This document shows positions 22,275 through 34,156 of a DNA stretch of 64,000 nt, one piece after another; the first letter of the stretch is position 1, and each line of letters starts with the position of its first letter. Under the pieces are notes generated by a model that worked only from the letters and a program-made list of their open reading frames with translations, had not been told where the DNA came from and searched no databases. Source of the DNA: Pollenia angustigena (taxonomy: Eukaryota; Arthropoda; Insecta; Diptera; Polleniidae). The stretch is from contig OV884058.1 in NCBI GenBank assembly GCA_930367215.1, positions 196,124,208-196,188,207 on the forward strand, written 5' to 3'. The position numbers and the translations under genes were made by a program.

Positions 22275-24672
22275 TATGGCTTTCAATGACATAACTTCTT
22301 ATAAATGTTGTTATTGGCACTTAAATTGGTGACAAAAACTTTGAACTACTAAGTTGTGCTTGTGGGTCCAAAATTAGCCATAGGTCGCATATAAACCCAC
22401 TTCCTAAAATCAAACAAATCTTTTACAGATGAGTACATATACATAAACAATATTCGACTTCGCAAAGCAACTATATCTTATTTGGCGCAAATCCTTTCCA
22501 TCGCAAAGCTCAACCCCTCATCAGAACTCTGAAGTTTGTGAAAGATTAAATAGCGTACGAGAAAAAAATATTTGAAAAATCTTTGATCACAATGTATTTG
22601 ACCTTAAAGCCTCCAATTCGAATCGAACTGGCTTTCTTAGAATGAAACGCTTAGCGAAAAATATTCCTAAAGGCGCTTAACAATTCATTCGAGGAAAGCC
22701 AGTTCGATTCGGCTTCAAAAAATGGGTTGCGGCTATTGCTGTATGCTATTGCTACTAGTAAGATTTGTACTCCGGAAAATCTTCTGATATGTTGTTAAAA
22801 ATTTGTTCGAGTAGTTGAATTGTACTGCACGAAATTATCGTGTTTTTTACAACTTTTTACTCTATCTGGGTCAGTGTATGCAGATTAATCTCAAGATGGG
22901 TCTGGACAATATCCTACTAAACTGCAAAACCAGTTGCATTGAAAGAACAATGTTCTGAAAATTTTCATACATAAGAGGTCATTGTACCCAGTTGAGTACA
23001 CCGTAAAAACTCAGTTAAAAAAATTTTATTATTCATACTTTCCATCTCATGTTTTTGAATACATACTTATTTTAATCAATAAATATTGATTGAACTTAAA
23101 AAATTGTGGCCAGTTTTTGTTTGACTTTTACATGAATTTTAACCACGTAACATAATTTTGTTCTGGCGGGTCCTAAATAGGTTACACTCTTAAAAATTCT
23201 TTTTTAAATAGTGTGATGAAGGGTCTCATACGGTCATGCATGACCGACCATACTTTCTAACCTATTTGCTTCTGACTTTTAACATGAAAGAACTTAGTTT
23301 TTTATTCTGTTTCCATAAATTTAAAAATTTAATACAATTCCCTTCCCACGTTTTTTAACTTTTAAAATCATTCTCATTACGAAAACAAATTCCCCAAGTT
23401 GCATTTTTTAATCTCAAGAATTTATTCATGGAATTCAATCACTTATTCATTGAAATGAAAATTTAACCTTTAAAATTTTATAATATTTAATTAAAAATCA
23501 TTTCATTTATACCATTTTGAAAATTTATGAAAAAAAAAAAATATTAAATACTATTTAATAACATTTAATCATTTAAATACAATACAATATATTTTAATCA
23601 AAATATACCTACACACTCATTTATAAATGACTGTAAAATGTATAAAAAATATTTTTCCATTTACTAAAATTTTTTATCTTAAAACGCACCCGTAAAATAC
23701 ATAAATGTTCATATCAATTTTATTTTGAAATTACTTTTTTTAGTGGTTGCAATTTTGTTGCTTAGACATTTGTTTAGATAAATAATTTTTGCAAATAAAC
23801 AATTTGATTTGTGCAAATCACGACCAGTTTTAAAGAAACTGCAAAAAAATATAAGAAACTTGACAAAAAAGGCAAATGACATGGCGTTTTAATCAATAGA
23901 AGTTGTAATTAATGCATTTTTATCATTTACATTAGCATAAATATTTTAATTAAACAAAAATTTAGCAGCCTTTTTTAAAGAATTTTGAAAACATGGGATT
24001 TAAAAGAACTAAATATACTTTGAGGATAAATTTTAAAACCTGAACGGCAAGAAGAGTTTAAATCTGTTGAATGTTTTATCCAATTGTACTTTTAGTCATA
24101 ATTAAGAAGAGTTTACCGAAAACACTTAACCTCGGAGCTCTTGTGAAAATCTCTTTCCGAATACTGATAATTTTGTTTTTTTTAACCGAATGAAACTTTT
24201 AAGACTTTAGAGTTCTGAAAATTTATATAAAAATACTGATTGTCAAAGGAAACCAAGTTAAAGAAAATCATCAAACCATTTCCAGAAACTATGAGCCTTA
24301 TTAGGAGGTTGACATTCTAATTCTATGAATATGCAAATATATTACGTGCCCAATACACTTGTTTGTCATGCGGGCGAATTCACTCATGTACGTTTGCTAG
24401 ACGTAATATTCACCGTTATAGCTAATTTTTTTTCGATATTAAATCCAGCATTGTCGGTGTCACACATACTATGACAATGCTTGATAAATCAGTGTTTTGA
24501 TAAGTGTATTTGGGCCTTTAATTCTTATTTGCAATAACATACCAGTTTTAGTTCCCTTAAAAATTTCTAAAAGAATAATAAATAAATATTCAAAATTTAA
24601 ATTTCAATAAGATTTTATAGAACTTTAATTCAAAACAATAAAAATCACAATTTTCTTAACTAAAAAACTTTT
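22275..24672. other. Spacer between the inverted MITE pair
   Basis: Contains a foldback of 18-base perfect arms, CGAATCGAACTGGCTTTC at 22619-22636 and GAAAGCCAGTTCGATTCG at 22694-22711, and a 14-base palindrome GGTCATGCATGACC near 23239. Otherwise AT-rich with no supported gene. Confidence 0.45.
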
Positions 24673-24744
24673 TTCCCGTACCGGGAATCGAACCCGGGCC
24701 TTCTGGGTGAGAGCCGGATATCCTAACCACTAGACAATACGGGA
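24673..24744 (-). tRNA. tRNA-Glu (CTC), variant with anticodon-stem mismatch
   Basis: Same 72-base gene as the other Glu copies, with acceptor stem, loop CTCTCAC and T arm intact. One base differs: the 3' side of the anticodon stem reads CCAGA instead of CCGGA, giving a C-A mismatch in the middle of the five-pair stem TCCGG/CCAGA. It may still work, or be an early pseudogene. Confidence 0.9.
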
Positions 24745-24924
24745 TAGTTGTGGTAGAAGCAAATTTTGAGACTTAGATAAAATATTTTTCTAAATGAAAA
24801 ATTGAACATTAGGAAATATATATTTTAAAAGATTTAAGGCCCAACCATAATGCTTAAGCAAATGTGCAAATACATGTAAATTATATGAGGCAAACAATAT
24901 TGAACTTAAGGAAACTTATTGCTA

Positions 24925-25766
24925 CACACAGAAAAAAATACCCATGTAAAATTAACATGGAAAAATGTTGATAGAAAATCATGTTAAATTTCAGAAAAAT
25001 TATGCCCTCTACCTAAATTTATCATTATTTCATATTAATTTTTAATAAAAAATATCAAAATAACCTTAAATTACGTTTATTTAATATTATTCACTGTTAA
25101 AAAAATAAAAAAAAAAAATATTAAAATATAAATAAATCTGGATTCAATATTGAACCCATAAAAACCTGTTTTGTATTAAAATCAAAAGTTTACCTTGTTA
25201 AATTAACATGCATACCTACTTAATTATGTACATTTTTTATTTTCACTTTTAAAATATGTTATAAAAAGAAGACAATTCCCGTATTCTTTTAATTAAAATT
25301 GTTTATTTAAATAGTACATCAAGTTTTCAAAGTAGAATGATGACCATATCGGGCAATTCTGCTGATGCTTCTGTTAACAAAGGAGAATACAAAATAAGTG
25401 AAACATGTGTTACAGGGTTTTGAATTATTCTTACCTAAATGCAAATGTTGTCTGAAGCTTCTTCACACTGTTAAAATACACTCAAACCCATTTGATTCTA
25501 CATGAAATTCACGTTGTTTCAACTGGAAATAACTTTCATTCAACGTGATTCCGATTGTTATTTCAATATAAATTACATTTTGCTCTAACTTTACTGCAAT
25601 GTTAAATTAACATGAATTATAGTTATATCAAAAGAAAAAAATGTTGTTCGCAGTTATTGTAAAATCAGGTTGAATTAACATGAAACCCGTATGAAGCAAA
25701 ATCACCACCGAAAAAATTTAAATCAACCTTGTTTTCGACGTTTTTAACTTGATTTTTTTCTGTGTG
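24925..25766 (-). mobile_element. 842-bp TA-flanked MITE, copy B (inverted)
   Basis: TA at 24923-24924 and 25767-25768. Reverse complement of 21434-22274 with very few differences by eye. The empty site is seen in the 59722-59985 copy (tagttaagtcttatgaaactgtc), confirming TA duplication. Confidence 0.9.
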
Positions 25767-26196
25767 TAAGTTTAATGAAACTGTCTTACGTGTGAATTTC
25801 CGCAGGAATTGAATTTTAGACACTTTTAGAATTAAACTTTACTGAAGGAGCGTCAAGAATAGATTTAAAATAAATTGTGGTAGTAGCTCTATTATTCGAA
25901 TAATATTTTTCTAAAATATTTCAAGCTACATTACAATACGCATATAAGTAAGAAAGCCTAAAAATGCACCGATTTTCTTTCTTATATGCAAGCTTTCTTA
26001 TAAAGAAGACACGCATATAAGAAAGATACTTTCTTATATCTGTAACACGCATATAAGAAAGATATTTTCTTATATACATCAGTAACAGAATTTAAAAAAT
26101 TTCTTGTAGAAATATGTAATTAAAATAAAACTGTTTAATACTAATACATACTACACATCATTTTGTACTAAATTTCGTTTATTTGTCGTACAAATA

Positions 26197-27522
26197 CAGT
26201 GCTGTCTGGGTAGAGTGAACCAATGTTTGCAGAGCGATTTCACTATACCCAGGTTGTTTACTAAATCAAGGTTGAATTTTTTTTTTTATAGGTTATAAAT
26301 TTTATTTATTTCCATGTAATACTTAAGTTTAAATTTATGACCAATTATTCAGAAATGAACTTTGAGACACGACCTTAATGGAACAGGCGCGCAGACTAAA
26401 ATAAATTAACACTTCCCAGCGTCGAACTTTGCATACCACAACACCTCTCTTCAATGAAGTTTGTTACACTTTGTGTTTAATGAATTCTAGCTTACAAAGT
26501 GTATGAGGGCAGTATATGGAATTTACAAAAACGAATTTCGTTCTTCTTTTAAAATGTGCTGACAGAATAATGTCTGTAAATATGCAGGTTTTTATTTCGT
26601 AACGTTATTTTTCATTTGCTTCTTTATAAAATATTTTTTTTTTTAATTGCGATTTAAAAGTTTGCGGCCTGTTGTGTAATAAGGAGCAATCTAAAAATAT
26701 ATTACAAGTTTAATATATATTTTTTAGTTTTATAACGAAAACCTGGTTTGATTTTCTTGAAAATAGTTACAAAATCAATAATTCTGAAATAACGCAAAAA
26801 TCCAACAATGTGTGGAAAGTAGTGTGCAAGACGAAATAAGCGACAATGTGTGTAGGCTGCCCACTGTCCGCTTACAATGTGTGCGAAGTAGTGTGATAGA
26901 CGCCTTCCACTTGCCCACAAAGTAAGCGAGATTGTGTATAGACTGTCTACTGTCCTCTTACAATGTGTGCGAAGTAGTGTGCTAGGCGCCTTCCACTTGC
27001 CCACGAAGTAATCTAGATTGTGTATAGACTGTCTAATGCCTGCTTACAATGTTTGTGAAGCAGTACTGAATTTATATTTATTGAATGAACACTTCACTAT
27101 CCCGCTTACTTTGTGTGCAAGTGGTAGGCGTTCACTCGATAAATGCGGCAATGCATTTGAAAAAGTGTACTAGATTGTAATTGAGATGGTGTGCATTACT
27201 ATCTTACTCGTGTCTATCACTTCATTGCTTCTGTAATCGAAAAATTCGCCCCTGGATTCATAGAATACGTTTTTGTGAGAGTAACTTGTCAACTTACTCT
27301 AAAAGAATCGTTACTTTACAGTTATTATATGTTCTCTTGAATTTTTACACGCTTTTTCATTGTTTTTCTCCTTCGCCAAACCTAAAAACTCACTATAAAG
27401 TATGTTCCCACTATAGAGGTTCATGAGTGTTCACTCTACAGAGTAGTCAATGTAAACATTCTGGTGTTCACTCTAACGAGGTATTCATAGCATCGGGGGT
27501 TCACTCTACCCAGACAGCACTG
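26197..27522. mobile_element. hAT element, ends CAGTGCTGTCTGGGTAGAG
   Basis: Inverted ends CAGTGCTGTCTGGGTAGAGT and its complement are about 24 bases long and almost perfect. Flanks TACAAATA (26189-26196) and TATAAGTA (27523-27530) agree at six of eight positions. Contains an 86-bp minisatellite. The open frames 26702-27004 and 27181-27426 show no transposase motif. Confidence 0.8.
26805..27070. repeat. 86-bp minisatellite, about three units
   Basis: Units beginning ACAATGTGTGCGAAGTAGTG at 26874, 26960 and 27046 (period 86), preceded by a shortened unit at 26805 (69 bases). The array accounts for the apparent repetitiveness of the minus-strand open frame here. Confidence 0.85.
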
Positions 27523-28044
27523 TATAAGTAAATATATAAGTACACAATTAAAGATAGAAACATAACAAAAACAAAACAGGTGATTGCACTTCACTTAAAA
27601 TCACATTTGATAAAACAAAGTAATTTGGTAAAAAAAATATTAATTCATCATCACTAAGAAGAATGAAAAAAATACTCTTAAGTAACACTGAAAAAATCTT
27701 AAATTTTCTTTTGGACGAGCTCCCTTTCATGGGTTCTAAAGAGAATATCTTCTAATTTACAAATAGTATCGTTGCCTTCGTCAACGTCTAGATATTCTTT
27801 GAAAAATAAAAATCAATTTTAACCGAGGTTAAAAAAAATTACTACTTTCTTATACACGTACCATTTTCTATGAGCATAATTTTCTTCAGAATTTGTTTCT
27901 TATAGAAGAGTTTTTCTTATAAGCGAGTTTCTTATATGAGATTTATTTAGCACGCAGATCTATACAAATGTGCATGGTGTCTGAAGATGTCTTTCTTATA
28001 ACCAAGTTTTTCTTATAAGCGAGTTTCTTATATGCGTATTGTAC

Positions 28045-28906
28045 TGTATATCAAAATTTTCTTCTCTGGAGAGTAATGTAGCTATTTTCTTTATTGCCTC
28101 ACCAGTCAGTTTTGATTTTAATACACACACCTTTTGTGTTTTTGAAATCGGTTGACTCATGATTAATTGTTCAAACAATTCTTTGAATGTATCCTATTCC
28201 GTAGTTTTTCCATCAAATTGTGGTAGGTCAATTGATGGCAATGTAAATAGAAGGGATTTAAGACCTATTCCAATATTTAAAATCTCCTGATATGAATTAC
28301 GCAATGAGTAAAATTCCTCAGTCAACTCATCATCAGGATATTGTCCAATATATTGGGAGAACACCTTTTTTGCAATTTCAAATTTGTCTTTTACAACATC
28401 AATTGTTATCTTTTTACATTTGAGATTGTCTATATTCACTTCTACCTCATCTAAAATATACTAAAATTTGTGTTTCAAATCAGCATTTGCTTCACAGCAA
28501 ATTTTTTCATTTCCCTTTCTTTCTGAGGCAAACATTTTTTAGCCTGTATATTAGAAATAGAAGCTTGTTGTTGCCGCATTTCTTGCTGCTCTAATCTGTC
28601 TTTTACATTTTGATACATATTTTCAAAATTTTCGAAAATTTCCCGCACCTTCTTCACAAAATCAGTTTTAAAATAATTATTTTTTTCCATTGTTGCGGAA
28701 GGTGGTCGGAGCTCTTTATCATTTTTATTAAATTCTTCAACTGAACTTTTATATGACTCTCTTATTTTTGTAACTTCAATTCTTAAATCCTGCTCATTAG
28801 CATTGCCCTGAGCCAAAGCACTCAGAGCATTGTACAGGCCTGATATTTTCTGCCCTAACTTCTCCTGGTATTGAATAATCTCAATTGAATTCATTATTTT
28901 TAACAA
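28045..28906 (-). pseudogene. Gag remnant of the BEL/Pao-like element
   Basis: Three minus-strand pieces in order: 28475-28906 (143 codons, Gln/Glu/Lys-rich and probably coiled-coil), 28194-28439 (ending with the conserved IDLPQFDGK box), and the piece up to 28178 with FEQLI..QPISKTQK and KLTGEAIKKI. 'LP.IDLP.FDGK' followed by 'PISK..K...L...L.GEA' is the signature of BEL/Pao Gag. Stops and frameshifts near 28440-28474 and 28179-28193 break it, and at 28044 it is cut by the pogo-like insertion. No zinc knuckle, protease or RT is visible. It is a dead copy. Confidence 0.8.
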
Positions 28907-29142
28907 AATTATTATTTTATTTTTACTTACTTGGTGAATTTAAGTTTGGTTTTTACTCTTAATTATCACGTCGGGGTCACCAAAATGTTAATTTCGGCAG
29001 CGATTGAATTTTACACAATATGCTTAAGCAAGGTGCGAATCTAATCGCACACTCCGTACGGAATCAAAAGTTTTTTTTTATTTTGTTTTTGTTTCTTAAG
29101 TAAGTTTTTGACAGTAGGTTAAGCAAGGCTATGCATATTATG

Positions 29143-30159
29143 CACTGAAAGAATTTTCTTCGCAATACCAATGAATTTTGACATTAATCCCATGAAAAAT
29201 TGCATTAAAAAGGAACCTATGCAGCGCTTCGTTGGATCAATGAAACCTGTTTCATTAAAATGTATTTAATGAAACATTACATTAGATCTATGAATATTAT
29301 TCATGGAAAAAATACTTTCAATAAAGTAAAAAAAAAAAAATTTTATTTTATATTTTATTTTTTTTTTCTGTCTCTGGCGGGAATCAATCGCGCAACCTCG
29401 GTGCTGATAGACAGTCTATCATAAACAGCTATGGGCAAATGCAAAATGAAAATGCAAAAAGAGCGAACGATGTGTATACGTACACAAAAAACAAAGAGCA
29501 AAAGAGCATAAAACCAACAAATGCAAACGTAAACAAACTAATACAATGCCACACATGCAAAGCTTTCAATGTAGTGGTGCCCATACTTGATCATAAACTA
29601 GCTCACTACCAGCTAGCCTACCGGGGCAGTCTAGTTTTGGGTAAAAAAACTAGGTTTTTTACTCAATTAAGAGCGTAAATATGAGATTAAATTGTCCATA
29701 ACAACAATAACTACGTTGGTTGAAAGTGGATTGAAAGTTTTTGTTTCATTACTATAATGACATTTTTATTGTCATAATGAAAATTTAAATTTATTGAAAT
29801 ATGTTGCTTTTATAAACAAATTTTTGATGGCATATTACATTAGATGTATGAAATAATTAAATCTTACATTTTTTGATTAACAATTAAAATTTTTTTTTAA
29901 GGAAAATATAATTTTGTATTAATTTATGAATAAAGTTATGTTTGTATATTGTTTTTTTATGTTCCCAATTAAAATTTTTTGTTCAATTTGGACAAACTTA
30001 TGTTTTCAAATATCCAATTAAAATTTTTTACGTAATTACGAAACCAATGAAGCGATTTTAACAAAAATACTTCATTATAACTATGAAATTCCATTTAGAC
30101 AATGAAAATTTTTTTATGAAAATGATTCATTAAATATATGAAGCATTTTTCTTTCAGTA
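29143..30159 (-). mobile_element. 0.9-kb TIR element with tRNA-like core, copy 3 (interrupted)
   Basis: Begins CACTGAAAGAATTTTC and ends CTTTCAGT; the last base and right flank have decayed (expected TA). The tRNA-like core is split by a 164-bp hAT at 29426-29589. Confidence 0.8.
29426..29589. mobile_element. 164-bp hAT mini-element, TSD ATCATAAA
   Basis: Left end CAGCTATGGGCA, right end TGCCCATACTTG. ATCATAAA at 29418-29425 and 29590-29597 is a perfect 8-bp duplication. Compared with intact cores, an extra 'agtctatc' precedes the left duplication, suggesting an earlier event. Adenine-rich interior with palindrome TGTGTATACGTACACA. Confidence 0.8.
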
Positions 30160-30180
30160 TGGTTATGCCCTCATTCTTAG

Positions 30181-32410
30181 AAATAAGACAAATAAAAACT
30201 TATTTACAAAAGGTACTTCGCTTAAATGAAAAACGTACACGAAAAAAAATCATGTAGGTATTAACTAAATCATCAGAAAATATGGTTTGAACCAAGTAAA
30301 GATTGCATGATTGCCGTAATTAACTTATTCAAAATATATGTGTGGCTTGGTTTAACAAATTGCCTCTTAAGAAAACCAGACAGATTTTCAGTTTTCATAT
30401 AATTTTTTTAATGACTAACAAAAAAAGTTACATACAGGATTTTGTTGTTAGAGAAGCCCGTCTTTAAATCTTTTAAGTTTTAAACTGCAATTTTTTTTAT
30501 ATTTTCCCTTTATTTTCCTTATAGAAAAAGAAATATTAATTGAACTGTTTTAGGCCTTATAATTATTTCTTCTTTGAGTTTTGTGTATACACAATACACA
30601 CATTACAAGCAGTGCATATAATATTGATTCCACCCAGCCCTGGGGCATAATTCTGGCAGTCGCCATCAAGTACTTTCTCGATTCGAAAGCAATTTTAATT
30701 CAGTCGATACTGTACGAATCAAAATTATTTTTTCAGTATTGTGAAACTCAAATTAATGCTGTTTTTAATAAGAGTTTTCTATTTTCAATGTAAAAATTAT
30801 TTCAGTGACGCCCGTGTTTTAAGTGTTTATCGAAAAATCGGCATTTTTGAGCGCAAAAATCGGCACTTTGACAATTTAGGGGCATACAAATCGGAAAACT
30901 GCAGATAAAACCGCAAATATTGCAGGCCTGCTTAAATACCCACGAACCAGAGAGAGAGAGAGAGAGAGAAAATATTACTTTCAATTTATTGTTACACACG
31001 CTGCACCAAAGCGAATTCATTTTTTAGGTGGCGTTGAAAACACAGCTGAGTAACGTTTTTTTTCTTACTTACACGGACGAACGAAATAAGTTTTGGATTT
31101 TTTGTTTTAAGAAACAAAATTGATTACTTTAGAAAATAAACTTCTTTCCGTGTAGAGAGAGGAATGCCAAAAGTTGCTTGTGTTTTTGACATTTCGACCA
31201 ACGATAGAAACAAAAAAAAAAAAATTACAATGTTCTGTTGTTGGTGATGTAATTGTTCTGGTATTGCCACCACTGTTTACATAAATTCGCCTTTGCGTTG
31301 CATTTTTGTTGTAATCCCCTTTGATGACAGAAGAACTCTCAATTATAAGACAACAAATAGAAATTGGGAATTTTTCTTTCTTTCTATAAATTATTTTATT
31401 TTTGAACATGAAAAAAAGAATATTGCCAAAATTTCCACTTTTTGCTTAAAACTCTGCACTGAACACTTTATAAAAAATGTGTTTTCGCCTAAAAACCCAA
31501 TTTGTCAACTCTGAAACCAGCCATAAATCTAGGTTATTCTTTTTGTAGTGTTGTTCTTTCTACAGCATACAAGTAAATCCTTTCCATCCACTTTGATAGT
31601 GTTGTTGTTGTTTCTACAACAAACGTCGCCACGTTTACGCTGCAGGATAAAAACCATTGATAAATAAGGATTATTTAAGCCAAATATGGTTTAGGCAGTA
31701 ACTCTCTAAAACTCGGTCATTTATAAACCAATTTTTCGCATTTTCACTACGAGTTTTTTCCAAGCTTATTTAAGGTGAAAATGAAAAAAATATTTGAAAC
31801 CCGAACTAGTTAAATTTCAAGAGTAAACTTTTCCGAACTCACAATATTCTGTACGTAAATTAACTGAAATTGTTATATAAAATATGTAAATGAAAATTCC
31901 GTTAAAAACCGGTCTACTTATTTTTCATTTATTTTAAACATATTTAAAGCATATTCCGTAAAAACAAATGAATTTTCAGTTATTTTATGTAATCCAGTAG
32001 TTTTATATAATACAGGTTTTACTCGATTACTCCACAAAGGAGCCGAATTTCTAAAAAAGAGAGAGAGAGAGAGAAGAGAGAATATTAATTATTTACTTAT
32101 CCCGGTACACATGTTTGTTTTACTCTTGTTGTACCCGACCCCATTGCTTACAAAATTTGATGTTATTAACTAAATAATATTAACAATTAGAATATGGGAA
32201 TTTTTTTTACAAAACAAGCAAACCGTTTTATAAAGAAAATTAAAAATTAATTTTTGAAAATTAAATTATATAAAATAACTGAAAGTTCATTTGTGTTAAC
32301 GGAATTCGCGGTTGAATTTTAGACGATAAAAATTAAAAATTTAATTTACATTTTCATTAAATTTTACATACAGAGGACTTTAACTTAATCAACTCACAAG
32401 ATAAAATGCA
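30181..32410. other. Unassigned AT-rich DNA
   Basis: (GA)n at 30949-30969 and near 32056-32080. 'gtacacgaaaaaaaatcatg' at 30236 may be one end of a decayed TA-type MITE. Decayed pieces of the CACACAG MITE family ('ttgatg.tatt..ac..a', 'gaatatgggaatttt') at 31360-31420 and 32150-32210. No gene supported. Confidence 0.4.
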
Positions 32411-32418
32411 ACTGAAAG

Positions 32419-33779
32419 CAGTGTTGCCACTTTGTGGGTAATTACCCGAATTTGGTATCATTTTGACGGTCGTGGGTAGAGCGTGGGTAATTTCTCTTAG
32501 GTGTAATTCAGGTGTAATTTGAAATTTTTACTTCAGATGCCCAAATAAAATCAAGATTCGATTTCAGTGATGACATTTATTTCATTTTAAATATTGTTGC
32601 TAAGAAATGCACAGCCTTCTGAATCAAAGTCTCGGTTTCTTTTTAAGAAAAGACTTTAATCATTAAACATACGTATATTTTCAAATGTTTGGTAATGAAT
32701 GTCGCTAAATGGACACTTAGATTTGGATAAAGATGCCTATCATAGTGATTTAGAACCTGAAGTTTATTGAAAAAAGTTATTCAAACTAAAAACTTGCCTG
32801 GGGGAAGATATGTTTCCAATATTGCAAAATATAATTAATTTTATTTCTATCTTGCTACTTTTTAATGCTTTAGTTTAAAGAATATTAAACGCCCTTTACA
32901 TTTGTAAAACTGAATTACGAAAGGGACAGTTGTATAAAACTCTGCAGGCATTATGTTTACTAAATAAGGTATAAAGGGTATTTTTTAAGACCATGAAACT
33001 TAATAGTAGACAACACAAAAAAAAAATAAATTTTAATCGCAGATTGAAACACGGCATTACGATTTGAAACTGATTTAAAACAAATATACACCGCGTATGT
33101 CCTTGACGAAACGCATTGCACTTTGTTTCTCTTTTTCGAATAAAATGAACAATGTTGATCTCCAACTGGTCTATCAGCATTAACCACTGACTTCACAGCC
33201 CTACGGAAAACAATCAATAAGTGTCACATCGCACGGCCTTGAAGTCTAATTGTCAGTTTATTTCCTCTAAATAATGAAGTCACCTTTAAGTTGCGAAAAT
33301 CGATGGCTGATTTTCAAAGTAAATTTGGATAATTTGGTGGCGTTGTTCAAGCATGAATCTATTCATGATGATGTGCCTGATCAAAAAGTGAAAATAGTAT
33401 GACAGTTCGTTTGACAGCTAACCTTTCGTAAGCTCTATGGGGCTAAAAAGCATCCATTATAAAGCAATGACAAGGAACATTTTAAACCTTCCCAAGATAT
33501 ATCAACCAAATGTGGAAGTTAAACTCATTATTTTAGCAGTTTTATTTTATGTTTTATTAATTTTTTTTAAGTCTTTAATGTTATTTTTGTTAATTTAAAT
33601 AAAATTAACAGTTTGACTAATATTGATCTTGTTTTAATGAGTCTGTTGTGTTTTTGCTTCTTTGTAAATGTCTTTTTATTAAATAAAACTTAAATTTTAT
33701 ATCAGGTGTAATTTCATTTAAATCGGGTAATTTTGCTTCATCTCAAGTGTAATTTTGAATCTTGCTGGTGGTAACACTG
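32419..33779. mobile_element. hAT element, ends CAGTGTTGCCAC
   Basis: Left CAGTGTTGCCACTTTGTGGG, right complement CAGTGTTACCACCAGC. Flanks ACTGAAAG (32411-32418) and AATGAAAG (33780-33787) agree at seven of eight. Subterminal 'ggtgtaatt' and 'gggtaatt' motifs recur at both ends. The minus-strand open frames 32896-33217 show no transposase motif. Confidence 0.82.
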
Positions 33780-33787
33780 AATGAAAG

Positions 33788-34156
33788 TCTGTATTAATGT
33801 GCACTAATGCCTGTATTCATGAAAATGTTTTAAATTTAATAAAGGTTTAAGGAAGAAATTTCCTATTCAATTATCCTTAATAAACGTTTGTTAAATTTAA
33901 TAATCGTTTATGAATACTTTTGATTAAATTTAAGAATAGGTTAAAAAAAAAAAATTTGCTTGGAATTTTAAATGTTCATTTAATACTTCTTAAATAAACT
34001 ACAGTTTGTTACTGTAATAATATTGTGAGTGTAATATGTATACATTTGTTGTCTAAAAAGTAAATATTCTTTAAAAGTATATTTGTTTAACAAAAAGTAC
34101 TTTTTTAAAGTATCTTTTTAAATGTCCTATCTATAAAGGTGCTTGAAAAAAACATA
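33788..34156. other. AT-rich spacer
   Basis: Contains a weak inverted pair 'aataaaggtttaagg' / 'ccttaataaacgttt' at about 33838-33895. Nothing else seen. Confidence 0.4.

Larger units (their letters stand above)
25934..28041. mobile_element. pogo/Tigger-like TIR element, TA-flanked
   Basis: Ends CAATACGCATATAAG and CTTATATGCGTATTG with TA at 25932-25933 and 28042-28043. Subterminal regions repeat 'cttataagcgagtttcttat' and 'gcatataagaaaga', giving the ends several copies of a possible binding motif. It interrupts the gag remnant. A hAT (26197-27522) lies within. No transposase recognised. Confidence 0.65.
25791..29017 (-). mobile_element. BEL/Pao-like retroelement with 32-bp terminal direct repeats
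   Basis: On the minus strand a 32-base repeat (28986-29017) starts TGTGTAAAATTC and ends AACA, and the second copy (25791-25822) starts TGTCTAAAATTC and ends CACA; 27 of 32 positions agree and both have TG...CA borders. Just inside the 5' copy TTTTGGTGACCCCGACGTG resembles the primer-binding region seen in BEL-type elements. The flanks TTACG (25786-25790) and ATATG (29018-29022) align with the single ATTTG of the empty site near 59849, a 5-bp duplication. Gag remnants follow. No pol was seen, so it is internally deleted, and a pogo-like element (25934-28041) interrupts it. Confidence 0.65.
24836..30180. mobile_element. Host TIR element carrying a deep nest of insertions
   Basis: The left part (24836-24924, 25767-25790) and right part (29018-29142, 30160-30180) of one element are separated by insertions. 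They match, in order, the less interrupted copy at 59722-59985: 'aggcccaaccataatg' ... 'gaaactgtc' ... 'gcttaagcaaagtgcg' ... 'gctatgcatat'. The left end GGCCCAACCATAATG and the right end (complement GGGCATAACCATA) suggest inverted repeats. Insertions: MITE 24925-25766, BEL-like 25791-29017, TIR element 29143-30159. Confidence 0.7.

Noticed and set aside
26702..27426. Open frames of 100 and 81 codons
   Set aside because: They lie inside a hAT element, and the first is produced by an 86-bp minisatellite.
25920..28045. CRISPR-like array from repeated 'ttcttataagcgag' words
   Set aside because: Repeats are subterminal motifs of a TIR element in a eukaryotic genome, irregularly spaced and inverted.
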